Shown in pieces: positions 34,857 to 45,391 of a DNA stretch of 64,000 nucleotides. The DNA is from Natronococcus roseus (GTDB lineage: Archaea > Halobacteriota > Halobacteria > Halobacteriales > Natrialbaceae). Below the pieces are notes generated by a model. It was not told the DNA's origin. It saw nothing but the letters and a program-made list of their open reading frames with translations, and did not search any database. Position 1 is the stretch's first letter, and each line of letters begins with the position of its first letter. The stretch is taken from positions 248,001 through 312,000 of the forward strand of contig NZ_JBHLJR010000003.1 of assembly GCF_043677095.1 (NCBI RefSeq), given 5' to 3'. The position numbers and the translations under genes are program-made.

Positions 34857-35074
34857 GCAGGATATATAATGCGGAATTCGTTAATAGCTGCTTCGGATTT
34901 TTTCCGTTCGGCGAGGGCGAGCCAGATCGGACGAAAGATCTCACATCTCGGGTCGAAGCCGTGTGGTTTCGTCTCGAACCGCAGCCTGAGCGCTCCTCGT
35001 ACCGTTCCGTCGGCCGAACGGCCGAGACGATTACGAATCGAAATACTTTCACGGACTCCACGGTGCCTGTTGGC
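34857..35074. promoter_or_regulatory. Divergent promoter region, TRAP operon and S9 peptidase
   Basis: For the minus strand, TATTAACGAA (about 34880-34889) and ATTATATATCC (about 34861-34871) precede the binding-protein start. For the plus strand, AAATACTTTC (35041-35050) lies about 28 bases before the peptidase ATG. No inverted repeat longer than 8 bases was noticed. Confidence 0.5.
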
Positions 35075-37243
35075 ATGAACCGAATCGAGGCCGCCGACTA
35101 TCACGACCTCGTACAGCCCGCGGACCCCCAGCTCTCGCCGGAGGGCGACCGCGTCGCGTTCGTTCGTCGGACGCCGGAGGACGACGAGACGACCGCGGCG
35201 ACGATCCACGTTGTTCCCGTCGGTGGCGACGAGCCGCGACAGTTCACCGCGGCCGACGGCGTCGACGGCCAGCCCCGCTGGAGCCCCGACGGCGACCGAC
35301 TCGCGTTCGCCAGCACGCGCGGCGACGGCGACCGACAGCAGGTGTGGGTTCTCCCGACCGACGGCGGGGAGGCCCGGCGAGCTACGGGCGTCGTCGGCGG
35401 GGTCGACGGCCTCGAGTGGAGCCCCGACGGCTCCCGACTGCTGTTCACTCAGCGGGTGAGCGAGGCCGACCGCGAGGAGAGACGCGACGTCGCGGTCGAT
35501 CCCGACTACGAACCCGAGGCGCCCGATCCACGGGTGATCGACCGCATGATCTACCGCGCCGGAACGGAGTACATGGACGGCCGCCGGAGCCACGTGTACG
35601 TCCTCGACGTCGAGGCGGCCCTCGAGGGCGCGGTCGACGCCTCGGCGGACGGCGAGGACGACACCGACGCGGGAGCGGCGGTCACTCGACTCACCGACGG
35701 CGACGCCGACCACGTCGGTCCGACGTGGGGCGACTCGGAGACCGTCTACTACGCGACGAAAGCGGGCGAGGTGCCCGACGATTCCGTGACGTACGACCTC
35801 CTCGAGCACGACATCGGAACTGACGAGCGCGCCGAATTCGCGCAGACGACGGGCTGGATCAGCGGACTCGAGGCGACGGCCGACGGTCGGGTCGCCTTCG
35901 AGTACACCGACGAGGAGCGACTGACGCTCGGCCAGACCGAACTCCGCGTCCACGATCGCTCGAGCGGAACCGAGACGACGCCGACGGAGCCGCTCGATCG
36001 GACGATCGGTCACGATTCGGGCTTCGAGTGGGCTCCCGAGGGCGAGTCGCTGTACTTTACGACGCCCGATGAGGGGTCGCAGGTGCTCTGGTCGGTCCCC
36101 GGCGACGCGAGCGAGGAACCGACTCGAGTGTACGGCGAGGGCGTCACCGTCGAGTCGTTCTCGGTGGGGAGCGACGCCGTCGCCGTCGCACAGAGCGAGT
36201 GGGACCACCCCGGCGATCTGTTCCTCACGACCCGCGGCGGGGCCGAGACGGTCAGGCTGACCCGGGTCAACCACGAGTACCTCTCGGATCGGGCCGTCCG
36301 CCAGCCCGAGGAGGTGTGGTTCGAGAGCGACGGACACGAGATCCAGGGCTGGCTGCTCACGCCTCCGGAGTTCGGCGGCGAGGTGCAGTCCACCTCGGAA
36401 GCGCCGGGTGAGGGGGGCTCGCGAAACTCCGGCGAGACCTACCCGCTGGTCGTCGAGATCCACGGCGGCCCCCACTCCCAGTGGACGACGTCGGGAACGA
36501 TGTGGCACGAGTTCCAGACCCTGGCCGCGCGGGGGTACGTCGTCTTCTGGTCGAACCCTCGAGGGTCGACGGGCTACGGTGAGGCCCACGCGAGCGCCAT
36601 CGAGCGCGACTGGGGCGACGTGACGCTGACCGACGTCCTCGCGGGCGTCGACGCCGTCTGCGAGCGCGACTACATCGACGAGGACGAGCTGTACGTCACC
36701 GGCGGCAGCTTCGGCGGGTTCATGACGGCCTGGACGGTGACCCAGACCGACCGCTTTCGGGCTGCCGTCTCCCAACGCGGCGTCTACGATCTCTCCAGCT
36801 TCTACGGCTCGACGGACGCGTTCAAGCTCATCGAGGGTGACTTCGGCACCACTCCCTGGGCGGAACCCGAGTTCCTCTGGGAACAGTCGCCCGTCGCCCA
36901 CGTTCCGAACGTCGAGACCCCGACGCTCGTGGTGCACTCCGATCGGGACTACCGAACCCCCGCGAACACCGCCGAGCTGTTCTACCTCGGCCTGCAGAAA
37001 CACGGCGTCGACACGCGGCTCGTCCGCTACCCCCGCGAGGGTCACGAGCTCTCCCGCAGCGGCGAACCGGGCCACGTCGTCGACCGCATCGAACGGATCG
37101 TCCGCTGGTTCGACGGCTACTCGAGCTATCACGAGGCGGCGCCGGCCCTCGAGCGCGAGCCCAATGCGGGGCTCTCGAGCGCGACGAACGATAATGAGGA
37201 CAACGAGGGCGCGACGGACGAAACGAGCGAAATCAACGAGTAG
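35075..37243 (+). CDS. S9-family serine peptidase (acylaminoacyl-peptidase type)
   Basis: A 722-residue cytosolic peptidase. Residues ~20-390 form a beta-propeller with WDxxxP-like repeats (LSPEGDRVAFVRR; WSPDGDRLAFAST; WSPDGSRLLFTQR). The alpha/beta-hydrolase domain (~400-690) carries the triad Ser545 (GGSFGGFMTAW), Asp623 (VVHSDRDYR) and His657 (REGHELS). Such enzymes cleave short peptides or N-acylated residues. The C-terminal ~40 residues are a low-complexity acidic tail. The ATG at 35075 is 28 bases after a TATA-like element; the longer frame from 34961 is not used. Divergent from the TRAP operon. Confidence 0.93.
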   Translation: MNRIEAADYHDLVQPADPQLSPEGDRVAFVRRTPEDDETTAATIHVVPVGGDEPRQFTAADGVDGQPRWSPDGDRLAFASTRGDGDRQQVWVLPTDGGEARRATGVVGGVDGLEWSPDGSRLLFTQRVSEADREERRDVAVDPDYEPEAPDPRVIDRMIYRAGTEYMDGRRSHVYVLDVEAALEGAVDASADGEDDTDAGAAVTRLTDGDADHVGPTWGDSETVYYATKAGEVPDDSVTYDLLEHDIGTDERAEFAQTTGWISGLEATADGRVAFEYTDEERLTLGQTELRVHDRSSGTETTPTEPLDRTIGHDSGFEWAPEGESLYFTTPDEGSQVLWSVPGDASEEPTRVYGEGVTVESFSVGSDAVAVAQSEWDHPGDLFLTTRGGAETVRLTRVNHEYLSDRAVRQPEEVWFESDGHEIQGWLLTPPEFGGEVQSTSEAPGEGGSRNSGETYPLVVEIHGGPHSQWTTSGTMWHEFQTLAARGYVVFWSNPRGSTGYGEAHASAIERDWGDVTLTDVLAGVDAVCERDYIDEDELYVTGGSFGGFMTAWTVTQTDRFRAAVSQRGVYDLSSFYGSTDAFKLIEGDFGTTPWAEPEFLWEQSPVAHVPNVETPTLVVHSDRDYRTPANTAELFYLGLQKHGVDTRLVRYPREGHELSRSGEPGHVVDRIERIVRWFDGYSSYHEAAPALEREPNAGLSSATNDNEDNEGATDETSEINE

Positions 37244-37315
37244 CGCTCGAGTCCGTGCTCCGACAAACCTGCCAACCCGCAAATAATATTATCGATCGAA
37301 CATAAACGTCGGTAC

Positions 37316-38458
37316 GTGCCGCTTTCGCCCGACCGACGACTCCAGCTCAGAATCGCTGGCGCGCTCGCACTGGTGATCGCCGTCAACGGCGCCCTCCTTG
37401 CGGTACTCGCCTGGATCGCGAGCCGCGCGCTTTCCGCGAGCGGACGGTCGGTGTCGATCGAACTCGGCCTCCCGCTTTCGATCGGCGCGGTGCTTCTCGG
37501 CGCGATCGGGCTCGTCGCCACGCAGGCGCGGTACGGCTCGCGAACGGCCGTCTCCGGACTCGAGCTCGAGGCCGTCGACGGCGACGGGCCGCGAAGCGTC
37601 GCGAGTCGGGTCCGACGGCTGGCGGCGCAGGCGGACGTCCCGGCTCCGTCGGTGGCCGTCGCCGACCGCTCCGAGCCGGGCTGTCTGACCGTCGGGCGCC
37701 AGCGCTCGCCGACGGTCGTCCTCACGACGGGGCTGCTCGAGAAACTCGACGACGACGAACTCGAGGCTGCCCTGGCCCACGAGGTCGCCCACGTCGCGAA
37801 CCGCGACCTGCCGGTCGTCACCGCCGTCGCCGCGGCCGTCGCGATCGGCGATCGACTGCTCGAGCGCGAGGAGTTGCTACGGCGCGTCCTCGAGAACACG
37901 GTGCTGATCGCCTTCGTGACCGGGATCGGTGTGATCGTCTTCGCGATTCCGATTCTCGTACTCGGCATGTGCTACCTGCTCCTGAGCGCGGTCGCTCGTG
38001 CGGTCCTCGGCGCGAACGCGATCGTCCTCGGACTGTTCTCGCGAGCCCGCGAGTACGCCGCCGATCGCGGCGCGAGCCGACTCACCGGGAATCCGGCGGC
38101 GCTGGCGAGCGCGCTGGAGACGCTCGACGACGGGGCGCGCCCTCGACGAGACGCGCGGGTACACGCCAGCGCGACCCTCGGGATCGTGCCGCAGCCGCTC
38201 GGCCTCGAGGACGCCACTGAAGACGGAGAGGAGAGCTGGGTCGAGCGGTTCCTCTCGCCCGTCTCCCTCGAGCGAATCGGGGATCCGACCCTCTTCGATC
38301 GGGCGGTGACCGCGGTCGGCGGGTGGCTCCGCGAGCAACTCGTCGCGCCGACGGCAGCCGCCGTCCGTCGGCTGCTGGGCTGGCGGCCCTCGACACATCC
38401 GCCGACCGAGGCGCGGGTCGATCGGCTGCGGGCGCTCGAGCGACGGCGGCGTGAGTAA
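37316..38458 (+). CDS. htpX: M48-family membrane metalloprotease (HtpX-like)
   Basis: A 380-residue membrane protease with two N-terminal helices (about 12-36 and 48-69), the zinc motif HEVAH (His155, Glu156, His159) and the third ligand region REYAADRGA. Two more hydrophobic stretches follow the zinc site. HtpX-type proteases degrade damaged membrane proteins. The start is a GTG at 37316, preceded by AATAATATTATC about 28 bases upstream, a strong TATA element. A C-terminal ~60-residue extension is specific to haloarchaeal forms. Confidence 0.9.
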   Translation: MPLSPDRRLQLRIAGALALVIAVNGALLAVLAWIASRALSASGRSVSIELGLPLSIGAVLLGAIGLVATQARYGSRTAVSGLELEAVDGDGPRSVASRVRRLAAQADVPAPSVAVADRSEPGCLTVGRQRSPTVVLTTGLLEKLDDDELEAALAHEVAHVANRDLPVVTAVAAAVAIGDRLLEREELLRRVLENTVLIAFVTGIGVIVFAIPILVLGMCYLLLSAVARAVLGANAIVLGLFSRAREYAADRGASRLTGNPAALASALETLDDGARPRRDARVHASATLGIVPQPLGLEDATEDGEESWVERFLSPVSLERIGDPTLFDRAVTAVGGWLREQLVAPTAAAVRRLLGWRPSTHPPTEARVDRLRALERRRRE

Positions 38459-38501
38459 CGGTCGTTCCTGCCGAATCGAACGACGAAGGAGCGGCGTGAT
38501 G

Positions 38502-38523
38502 GGAACGGTCCGGGACCGTTTCC
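38502..38523 (+). terminator. Hairpin 45 bases after htpX
   Basis: AACGGTC (38504-38510) and GACCGTT (38514-38520) are inverted with a three-base loop, flanked by GG and TCC that almost extend the stem. It lies in a non-coding gap on the htpX strand. A long T run is absent, so a termination role is only suggested. Confidence 0.3.
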
Positions 38524-38625
38524 ACTCGAGATCGAGGGAGTGAATCGCCCGACGTGGCGGGGGTTCGACCGGAAACAGAGGGGTCAGGGGACAGAGTGAC
38601 GTGCGTGGCCCCCTTCCGGTGGCGC

Positions 38626-38820
38626 ATGAATCCGAACGTCGGCGGACTCGACCGCCTGCTGCGTGTCGTCGGCGGAATCGCCCTGCTCGTCGTCGGCTAC
38701 CGCAACCGCGGCCAAACGCTCGGGACGCTGGCGTTCGTCGCCGGTAGCGACGTTTTGGCGACCGCGATCATCCAGCGTTGTCCCGCCAACGAGCTGCTCG
38801 GAATCGACACCTGCAGCTAG
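38626..38820 (+). CDS. DUF2892/YgaP-like small membrane protein
   Basis: Sixty-four residues in the DUF2892 pattern: N-terminal NVGGLDRLLRVVGGIALLVVGY, a second hydrophobic segment and the closing Cys motif QRCPANELLGIDTC. Homologs occur alone or fused to rhodanese (YgaP) and span the membrane twice. The ATG at 38626 gives the usual family length. It converges on upp, 27 bases away. Confidence 0.88.
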   Translation: MNPNVGGLDRLLRVVGGIALLVVGYRNRGQTLGTLAFVAGSDVLATAIIQRCPANELLGIDTCS

Positions 38821-38847
38821 CTCGCTCGAGAGTTGCCGTTCGAGCCG

Positions 38848-39525
38848 CTACGTCGTTCGGAACGCCCGATCACCGGCGTCGCCCAGCCCAGGGACGATGA
38901 AGCCGTCGTCGTCGAGGCGGTCGTCGATCGAGACCGTCAGCAGGTCGGCCTCGGGGTGGGTCTCGTCGACTCGAAGCAGCCCTTCAGGGGCCGACACGGC
39001 CGAGAGGACGATCAGATGCTCCGGCTCGGGCGAGTTCTCGATGACGTGTTCCAGAACTGTACACATCGTGCTCCCGGTCGCGAGCATCGGGTCGGCGATA
39101 ATCACCGTATCCTCCTCGTGGATCTCGGGCAGTTTGACGTAGTCGACCGTGATCGGGAACGAGCCGTCCTCCTCGCGGCCGGCCTCCTCGTCGCGGCTCG
39201 CGCTGATGACGCCCTGGCGCGCGCGCGGGAACGCCTTCAGCAGTCCCTCGACGAACGGCGTCGCCGCGCGCAAAACGTTGATGATAACGACGTCGTCGAG
39301 CCCGCGGACCCGCTCGCCCATCGTCGGCTCGAGAGGCGTCTCGATCTCGACGTACTCGGTCTCCATCCGGCCGTCGATGATCTCGTAGCCACAGATCCGG
39401 CCGAGCTTGACCAGTCCCTTCCGGAAGCTGACCTGCTCGGTTTCGACGTCCCGAAGCTGCGAGAGCGTGTGCTTCGCGAGCGCGTGCGTGATCAGGTGTG
39501 CGTCGTCCCGGTCTTCGATCGTCAT
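38848..39525 (-). CDS. upp: Uracil phosphoribosyltransferase
   Basis: Converts uracil and PRPP to UMP in pyrimidine salvage. The 225-residue protein has the PRPP-binding motif VIIADPMLATGSTM (about 127-140), the substrate region DDDGFIVPGLGDAGDRAF at the C-terminus, and NVLRAATPFVEGLLKAFP. It is near-colinear with haloarchaeal Upp sequences starting MTIE(D/E)R. The ATG at 39525 is taken; a GTG at 39540 would add five residues. Confidence 0.95.
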   Translation of the reverse strand: MTIEDRDDAHLITHALAKHTLSQLRDVETEQVSFRKGLVKLGRICGYEIIDGRMETEYVEIETPLEPTMGERVRGLDDVVIINVLRAATPFVEGLLKAFPRARQGVISASRDEEAGREEDGSFPITVDYVKLPEIHEEDTVIIADPMLATGSTMCTVLEHVIENSPEPEHLIVLSAVSAPEGLLRVDETHPEADLLTVSIDDRLDDDGFIVPGLGDAGDRAFRTT

Positions 39526-39670
39526 TACTCGAACAGGCACGCGCCGGCACTTTCACGGTGTCGGTCCGCCTCGACGGCCGAACTGGCGTGTGTCCACGCT
39601 ACACCAGAGTAGCGATCTCACGCAGCGACGAGACTTATGTCGGTTCGACGCATAGCAGTCGCCCAGCCGA

Positions 39671-40387
39671 ATGGAAGAGAGCATCTCGGGATTCAAGGTT
39701 CGCGGCGACTGGGGCGACGTCGTCGAGCACGGCGAGCGGATCACGCAGGCGCTCCGAAAGGCGGGTGTCCACGACCCCGACCACGACTACGGCGCCAGCT
39801 TCGCTCGCGCCTTCGAGGAGTGGGACGAGTGGCGTCCGAAGGCCCACGAAACGCTCGAGAGAGACGTCAGCGAGAAGACATCCGATCAGGCGAGCATCGA
39901 GGAGGGAAAGGGCGAACGCGCGGGAAAAGAACCCGACGAGGACATCAAGACCGCCGGCGAGAAACTCTCGGAATCGTACGAGCACCTGGAGAAGGACGAC
40001 GCCGACGCGGCGGTCGACGACTGGAAGGAATCGATCGACTACGTGGCGCGCGCGGCCGACTCGGCGAGCCGAAAGGCGCTCCGACGGGTCGAGGACACGG
40101 TCTACCAGAACGTGATGACCCAGCTCGCGCCGTACTACTTCGACAACGAACTCGTCAGCGCGAACATCCAGCAGTCGACCCGCGGCGAGGGCGAACAGTT
40201 CATCTTCGAGGTCAACGTCAACGACGACGTTCTGAAGGAGGACGTCTCCGGACAGCTCAGCGAGTTCGAGGACGCGATCGACCGCTGGCACGTCGAGGTC
40301 GAGAAGGACACGGAGGCCGCGGAGGCGATCGAGGGTGCCGAGCCGCCGCCGGAGCCCGCCGACAACTCGAAGTCGACGCGGAACTGA
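39671..40387 (+). CDS. Conserved haloarchaeal protein (DUF5828-like)
   Basis: A 238-residue soluble, strongly acidic protein without signal or membrane helices. It is rich in predicted helix (EESISGFKVRGDWGDVVEHGERITQALRKAG, split at residue ~20; the Lys/Glu stretch 75-115) with an alpha/beta C-terminal half (FIFEVNVNDDVLKEDVSGQL). The DUF assignment is from memory. Function unknown; it stands alone between upp and the third PiT gene. Confidence 0.7.
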   Translation: MEESISGFKVRGDWGDVVEHGERITQALRKAGVHDPDHDYGASFARAFEEWDEWRPKAHETLERDVSEKTSDQASIEEGKGERAGKEPDEDIKTAGEKLSESYEHLEKDDADAAVDDWKESIDYVARAADSASRKALRRVEDTVYQNVMTQLAPYYFDNELVSANIQQSTRGEGEQFIFEVNVNDDVLKEDVSGQLSEFEDAIDRWHVEVEKDTEAAEAIEGAEPPPEPADNSKSTRN

Positions 40388-40478
40388 CCGAGCGGGACCG
40401 AGACGTGGCGCCCGTCTCTCGAAACCCGCAGCTGCAGGTCGGCACACACTTGTAGGGCCCTCGACTACTATTCGATAG

Positions 40479-41666
<1,188 letters not shown>

Positions 41667-41718
41667 GCGAGCGGCACACATCGAACAGCCTTTACACGGC
41701 GGGTGGCGAGAGTCGAGT

Positions 41719-42423
41719 ATGGGCGCGACCGAACCGATCCAGTGGCGACGGGATCCCGACACCTCTCGTACCGTTCGGCTCCTCTGGTCGCTCGGCGTCG
41801 GGACCTTCTTCGCCGTGACCGTTATCATCGTCTTCTGGCGAGTGTTCGATATGGCCACCCAGGTCGGCGGTCAGTCGATCGTCGCCGCCGCGCTGGTCGC
41901 ACTCCTCATTACCGCGCTCGCGTTCGCCGTCTCGGACGACGCCGAACGACAGCTCGAGCGAATCTTCGGTCGGCTGTCGGTATCGGTTCCCTCCGGTACC
42001 TCGCTCAGCCGGGCGAGAGACGCCACGCTGGGAACGGTAGCGATGGTCGTCCTTATCGGCTCGCTGATGATCGTCGGTCGCATCGTCTCACAGCAGGAGT
42101 TGCTGGGCGGCGTCGGTGCCGGCCCGTTCACCGGACTGGCCGCCCTCTCGCTGCCACTGGCGCTCGTCGCGATTCTGCTCGCGTCGTTCCTGCGCTCGGT
42201 CGGCGCTTACAACCCCGACGAACGCACGATCTACCTCTACGATCCCGACCAGTCGATCGATCTCGACGTAATAACGGACGCCTCCGTCCGTCAGGTCGGC
42301 GACGTCGCGATCGTCAACTTCGACTACGCACAGCCCGACGGCCGGTACGTCCAGGGTCCGCGGCGAATCGTCGTTCCGCCCCAGGTCGCTCGCGAGGTCG
42401 TCGCCGCCGTCGACGCCCGCTAG
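41719..42423 (+). CDS. Four-helix membrane protein of unknown function
   Basis: A 234-residue protein with hydrophobic segments at about 24-46, 53-72, 106-126 and 140-160, followed by a soluble C-terminal domain (DERTIYLYDPDQSIDLDVITDASVRQVGDVAIVNFDYAQ). It is close behind the third PiT gene, suggesting co-transcription, and its stop overlaps by four bases with the convergent CNNM gene. No family is recognised. Confidence 0.7.
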   Translation: MGATEPIQWRRDPDTSRTVRLLWSLGVGTFFAVTVIIVFWRVFDMATQVGGQSIVAAALVALLITALAFAVSDDAERQLERIFGRLSVSVPSGTSLSRARDATLGTVAMVVLIGSLMIVGRIVSQQELLGGVGAGPFTGLAALSLPLALVAILLASFLRSVGAYNPDERTIYLYDPDQSIDLDVITDASVRQVGDVAIVNFDYAQPDGRYVQGPRRIVVPPQVAREVVAAVDAR

Positions 42424-43808
42424 TTCGCGTCGGTCTCCTCGAGTTCGTCGGCCTCGTCTTCACCCTCCTCGTCTCGCTCGAGTTTGTGTAGCCGCGCCTT
42501 CATGATTCGGGTGTTCTCGACGGCCTCGACCGTGATGCGGACGCCGTCGAACTCGATCTCTTCACCCTCCTCGACGAGTCGGCCCGCGCGGTTGAAGATG
42601 AAGCCGGCGATCGTCTCGAACTCCTCGCCCTCCGGAAGCTCGATCTCGAGGGCCTCGTTGACGTCCTCGATGTTGACCTCGCCGCGGACGAGGACGGTGT
42701 CGGCGTCGATCTCCTCGATCGGCAGGTCCTCGCCGCCCTCTAAGATCTCGCCGATGATCTCCTCGACCATGTCCTCCATCGTCACGAGCCCCTCGGTGGT
42801 GCCGAACTCGTCGATGACGATCGCCATGTGCATCCGGTTTTCCCGCATTTCGGTCAGCAGTTCGTCGACGTTCTTCGACTCGGGAACGTGAAGCGTCGGC
42901 TGGATCAGATCGGCGAGCTCGAGGTTCTCCGCCTCGGCCTCGCCGTAGTTGAGATCCCGAACCAGGTCGCGGATGTGGACGACACCCTGAACGTTGTCGA
43001 GGCTGCCCTCGTACACCGGGACGCGAGCGTGGCCGCTCTGGATACAGGTCTCGATCGCCTCGTCGATCGTCGCGTCCTTGGGGACCGCCGTCATGTCGAG
43101 TCGCGGCGTCATCACCTCCTTGACGATCGTCTGGTTGAACCGGAAGATCCGGGTGAGCATCTCGTGTTCTTCCTCCTCTAAGACCCCCTCTCGCTCGCCG
43201 GACTCGATCATCTCCTGGATCTCGTCGCGGGTGACGTAGGGCGACTCGATCGCGCCCGTCGAGCCGGTGAGCTTGTTCACCTGCCGGGTCAGGTAGTCGA
43301 AGAGGACGATCAGGGGATACAGCACGTACTCGGTGGCCTTCAGTGGCTTCGAGATCCGGACCGCCCACGATTCGGTGTTCTCGACTGCGTAGGACTTGGG
43401 GACGCTCTCGCCGAACAGGAGGACGATCGCGGTGACTCCCAGCGTCGAGATCAGGACCGCCGCCAGTCCGCCGAAGTAGAGTCCGAGCAGCGCGGTCGTG
43501 ATCGAGGTCATCGCGATGTTGACGATGTTGTTGCCGACGAGGATCGTCACCAGCAATCGGTGGGGATCGTCCTTGAGGGCTTTCACCAGTTCCGCACCCT
43601 CGATGCCCTCCTCGACCATCCCCTCGAGGCGGTGTTTCGACAGGTTGAACATCGCGATCTCCGACGAAGAGAAGAATCCCGATAACACGATAAGCACGCC
43701 GACAGCGAAAAGGCCGAGAATCGTCACGGTCGAGTCGTCGAACTCGAGGCCGACGAACGGGACCTCGTAGGCGGCGAGCACGACCTCGAGCAGCGGAGAC
43801 AGCGCCAT
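42420..43808 (-). CDS. CNNM/CorC-family ion transporter-like protein (DUF21-CBS-CorC)
   Basis: A 462-residue protein in three parts: a DUF21/CNNM membrane domain (residues ~1-200, with FFSSSEIAMFNLSKHRLE), a CBS-domain pair (~215-350, with VMTPRLDMTAVPKDATIDEAI and TEGLVTMEDMVEEIIGEI), and a CorC/HlyC C-terminal domain (ADTVLVRGEVNIEDVNEAL). Members are linked to Mg2+ or Na+ movement across the membrane, gated by nucleotide binding to CBS. The ATG at 43808 is chosen because GGTTAACC lies about 28 bases upstream; a GTG at 43826 is possible. Confidence 0.9.
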   Translation of the reverse strand: MALSPLLEVVLAAYEVPFVGLEFDDSTVTILGLFAVGVLIVLSGFFSSSEIAMFNLSKHRLEGMVEEGIEGAELVKALKDDPHRLLVTILVGNNIVNIAMTSITTALLGLYFGGLAAVLISTLGVTAIVLLFGESVPKSYAVENTESWAVRISKPLKATEYVLYPLIVLFDYLTRQVNKLTGSTGAIESPYVTRDEIQEMIESGEREGVLEEEEHEMLTRIFRFNQTIVKEVMTPRLDMTAVPKDATIDEAIETCIQSGHARVPVYEGSLDNVQGVVHIRDLVRDLNYGEAEAENLELADLIQPTLHVPESKNVDELLTEMRENRMHMAIVIDEFGTTEGLVTMEDMVEEIIGEILEGGEDLPIEEIDADTVLVRGEVNIEDVNEALEIELPEGEEFETIAGFIFNRAGRLVEEGEEIEFDGVRITVEAVENTRIMKARLHKLERDEEGEDEADELEETDAN

Positions 43809-43903
43809 GATGTCCTGACTTAACACCCGATCGGTTAACCGTTTACCATTCTTTTCCCCCTTCCGACGACACGTTTACCCCGCCAGTCCCCCAACGAACG
43901 GCC

Positions 43904-44236
43904 ATGTCCGAGGCCACCAGTCGCGACGACGGACCGGCGATCACCCTCTACCGGCTCCAGGCGTGTCCGTACTGCGAGCGCGTCGCTCGCGCGCTCGGAG
44001 AGCTGGGACTCGAGTACCGCTCGCGGTTCGTCGAGCCGCTACACTCCCGTCGCGATGTCGTCAAGCGCGTCGCCGGCGTCCGCACCGTGCCGGTCATCGT
44101 CGACCACGAGACCGGCGTGACGATGGCCGAGAGCGCCAACATCGTCGACTACCTCGAGTCGACCTACGGCGACGGCCCGCCGACCGGCTCGGCGGCTGCT
44201 GACGAGGCGACCGCCGAAACCGGAGGTGACGACTGA
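43904..44236 (+). CDS. Glutaredoxin/GST-N-type thioredoxin-fold protein
   Basis: A 110-residue protein with a thioredoxin fold and a redox-active CPYC pair (LYRLQACPYCERVARAL, Cys at about 22 and 25). The cis-proline is in VRTVPVIVD, and MAESANIVDYLESTYG is typical of glutathione-transferase N-domains and glutaredoxins. Haloarchaea generally lack glutathione and use gamma-glutamylcysteine, so the partner thiol may differ. Its stop shares a base with the start of the next gene (TGATG), so the two are translationally coupled. Confidence 0.88.
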   Translation: MSEATSRDDGPAITLYRLQACPYCERVARALGELGLEYRSRFVEPLHSRRDVVKRVAGVRTVPVIVDHETGVTMAESANIVDYLESTYGDGPPTGSAAADEATAETGGDD

Positions 44237-44742
44237 TGCCCGAGTTCGACGTCGTCGAACTCGAGCCGGCCGACCACCTCGAGCCCGGCGAGACGGCGCC
44301 CGACTTCACCAGACCGCTCGTCGCCGACGAGTTCTGGGAGGACCGCTCGTTGGCGGAGCTGGTCGACGGCCGAACGATCCTCGTCTTCACGCCGATGATC
44401 GGCTCGTTCGTCGCCAAGTACGTCTGGAGCGAGCTGGCCGACCGGGGCTGGCTCGAGCGCGAGGAGCGGATCGTCGGGGTCACGGCCTCAACGCCCTACG
44501 GGATCTCGAGGTTCCTCGACGAGAACGACCTCCCAGTCGAGGTTTTCGCCGATCCGACCAACGAGATCGCCGCCGACTACGGGATCGCCCACGACCTCGA
44601 CGGGATGGCCGGCGTCAGCGAACCCCGGCTCGCGTTCGTCGCCCTCGACGCTGACCGGTCGGTCGAGTCCGTCTGGGTCGCCGACGAGTGGCCCGAGTTT
44701 CCCGACTACGAGGCGCTCGAGGCCGAGTTCGGGTTCGACTGA
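44236..44742 (+). CDS. Peroxiredoxin-like (AhpC/TSA) protein lacking cysteine
   Basis: A 168-residue thioredoxin-fold protein with the peroxiredoxin layout: LEPGETAPDFTRPLV, then ILVFTPMIGSFVAKYVWSELADRGW, VTASTPYGISRFLDENDLPVEVFADPTNEIAADYGI. Where the peroxidatic cysteine of the Pxxx(T/S)xxC motif should be, there is none, and the whole protein has no Cys. It therefore cannot be a classical peroxidase. It is coupled to the CPYC protein before it, which suggests a partner or chaperone-like role (inference). Confidence 0.82.
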   Translation: MPEFDVVELEPADHLEPGETAPDFTRPLVADEFWEDRSLAELVDGRTILVFTPMIGSFVAKYVWSELADRGWLEREERIVGVTASTPYGISRFLDENDLPVEVFADPTNEIAADYGIAHDLDGMAGVSEPRLAFVALDADRSVESVWVADEWPEFPDYEALEAEFGFD

Positions 44743-44781
44743 CGCGGTGCGTTTTTGACGTCGCCGAACCGATCGAGAGCT

Positions 44782-45366
44782 ATGAGCGAACTCGAGTCGG
44801 CCGCCACCGCGATCCGAGAGGGCGAGCTGGTCGTCTACCCGACCGAGACCGTCTACGGGCTCGGTGCGAACGCCGTCGATTCCGACGCCGTCGAGCGCGT
44901 CTTCGAGGCGAAAGGGCGGGACCGATCCAAACCCGTCTCGATGGCGGTTCCGTCGGTCCCGTCGGCGCTCGACTACGTCCGCGCGACCGACCGCGAGCGC
45001 GAGTTCATGGCGGCGTTCCTCCCGGGCCCCGTGACCGTTCTCTGTCAGCGACGCGACGTTGTCCCCGACGAGCTAACCGCGGGCGAGGATCGAGTCGGGG
45101 TCAGGGTGCCGGACCACGACCTCGTGCTTCGGCTCTGCGAGCGGGCCGGAACGCCGATCACGTCGACGAGCGCGAACGTCAGCGGGAGCGGAAGCGTCCG
45201 CCGGATCGACGACCTCGAGCCGTCGATCCGCGAGGCCGTCGCGGTGACGATCGACGGCGGCGAGACGGCCGGGACCGAAAGCACTGTCGTCGACGTCTCG
45301 AGCGGAACGGTCCACCGCCGCGGTGCGCGAGCCGACGAGATCGAGGCGTGGCTCGAGGCTCGGTGA
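44782..45366 (+). CDS. Threonylcarbamoyl-AMP synthase (Sua5/YrdC/YciO)
   Basis: Makes threonylcarbamoyl-AMP from threonine, bicarbonate and ATP, the precursor of the t6A modification next to the anticodon of ANN-decoding tRNAs. The 194-residue protein consists of the YrdC domain only, with YPTETVYGLGANA, KGRDRSKPVSM, FLPGPVTVL and the ITSTSANVSG motif near residue 130. The ATG at 44782 follows the preceding gene by 39 bases, so read-through transcription is possible. Confidence 0.93.
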   Translation: MSELESAATAIREGELVVYPTETVYGLGANAVDSDAVERVFEAKGRDRSKPVSMAVPSVPSALDYVRATDREREFMAAFLPGPVTVLCQRRDVVPDELTAGEDRVGVRVPDHDLVLRLCERAGTPITSTSANVSGSGSVRRIDDLEPSIREAVAVTIDGGETAGTESTVVDVSSGTVHRRGARADEIEAWLEAR

Positions 45367-45391
45367 CCGACCGCTGCCTACTCGAGACCCG

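Noticed and set aside
34619..37282. Minus-strand open frame of 887 codons across the TRAP/S9 divergent region
   Set aside because: It spans both the binding-protein N-terminus and the whole S9 peptidase on the other strand, and through the promoter region; no domain is visible.
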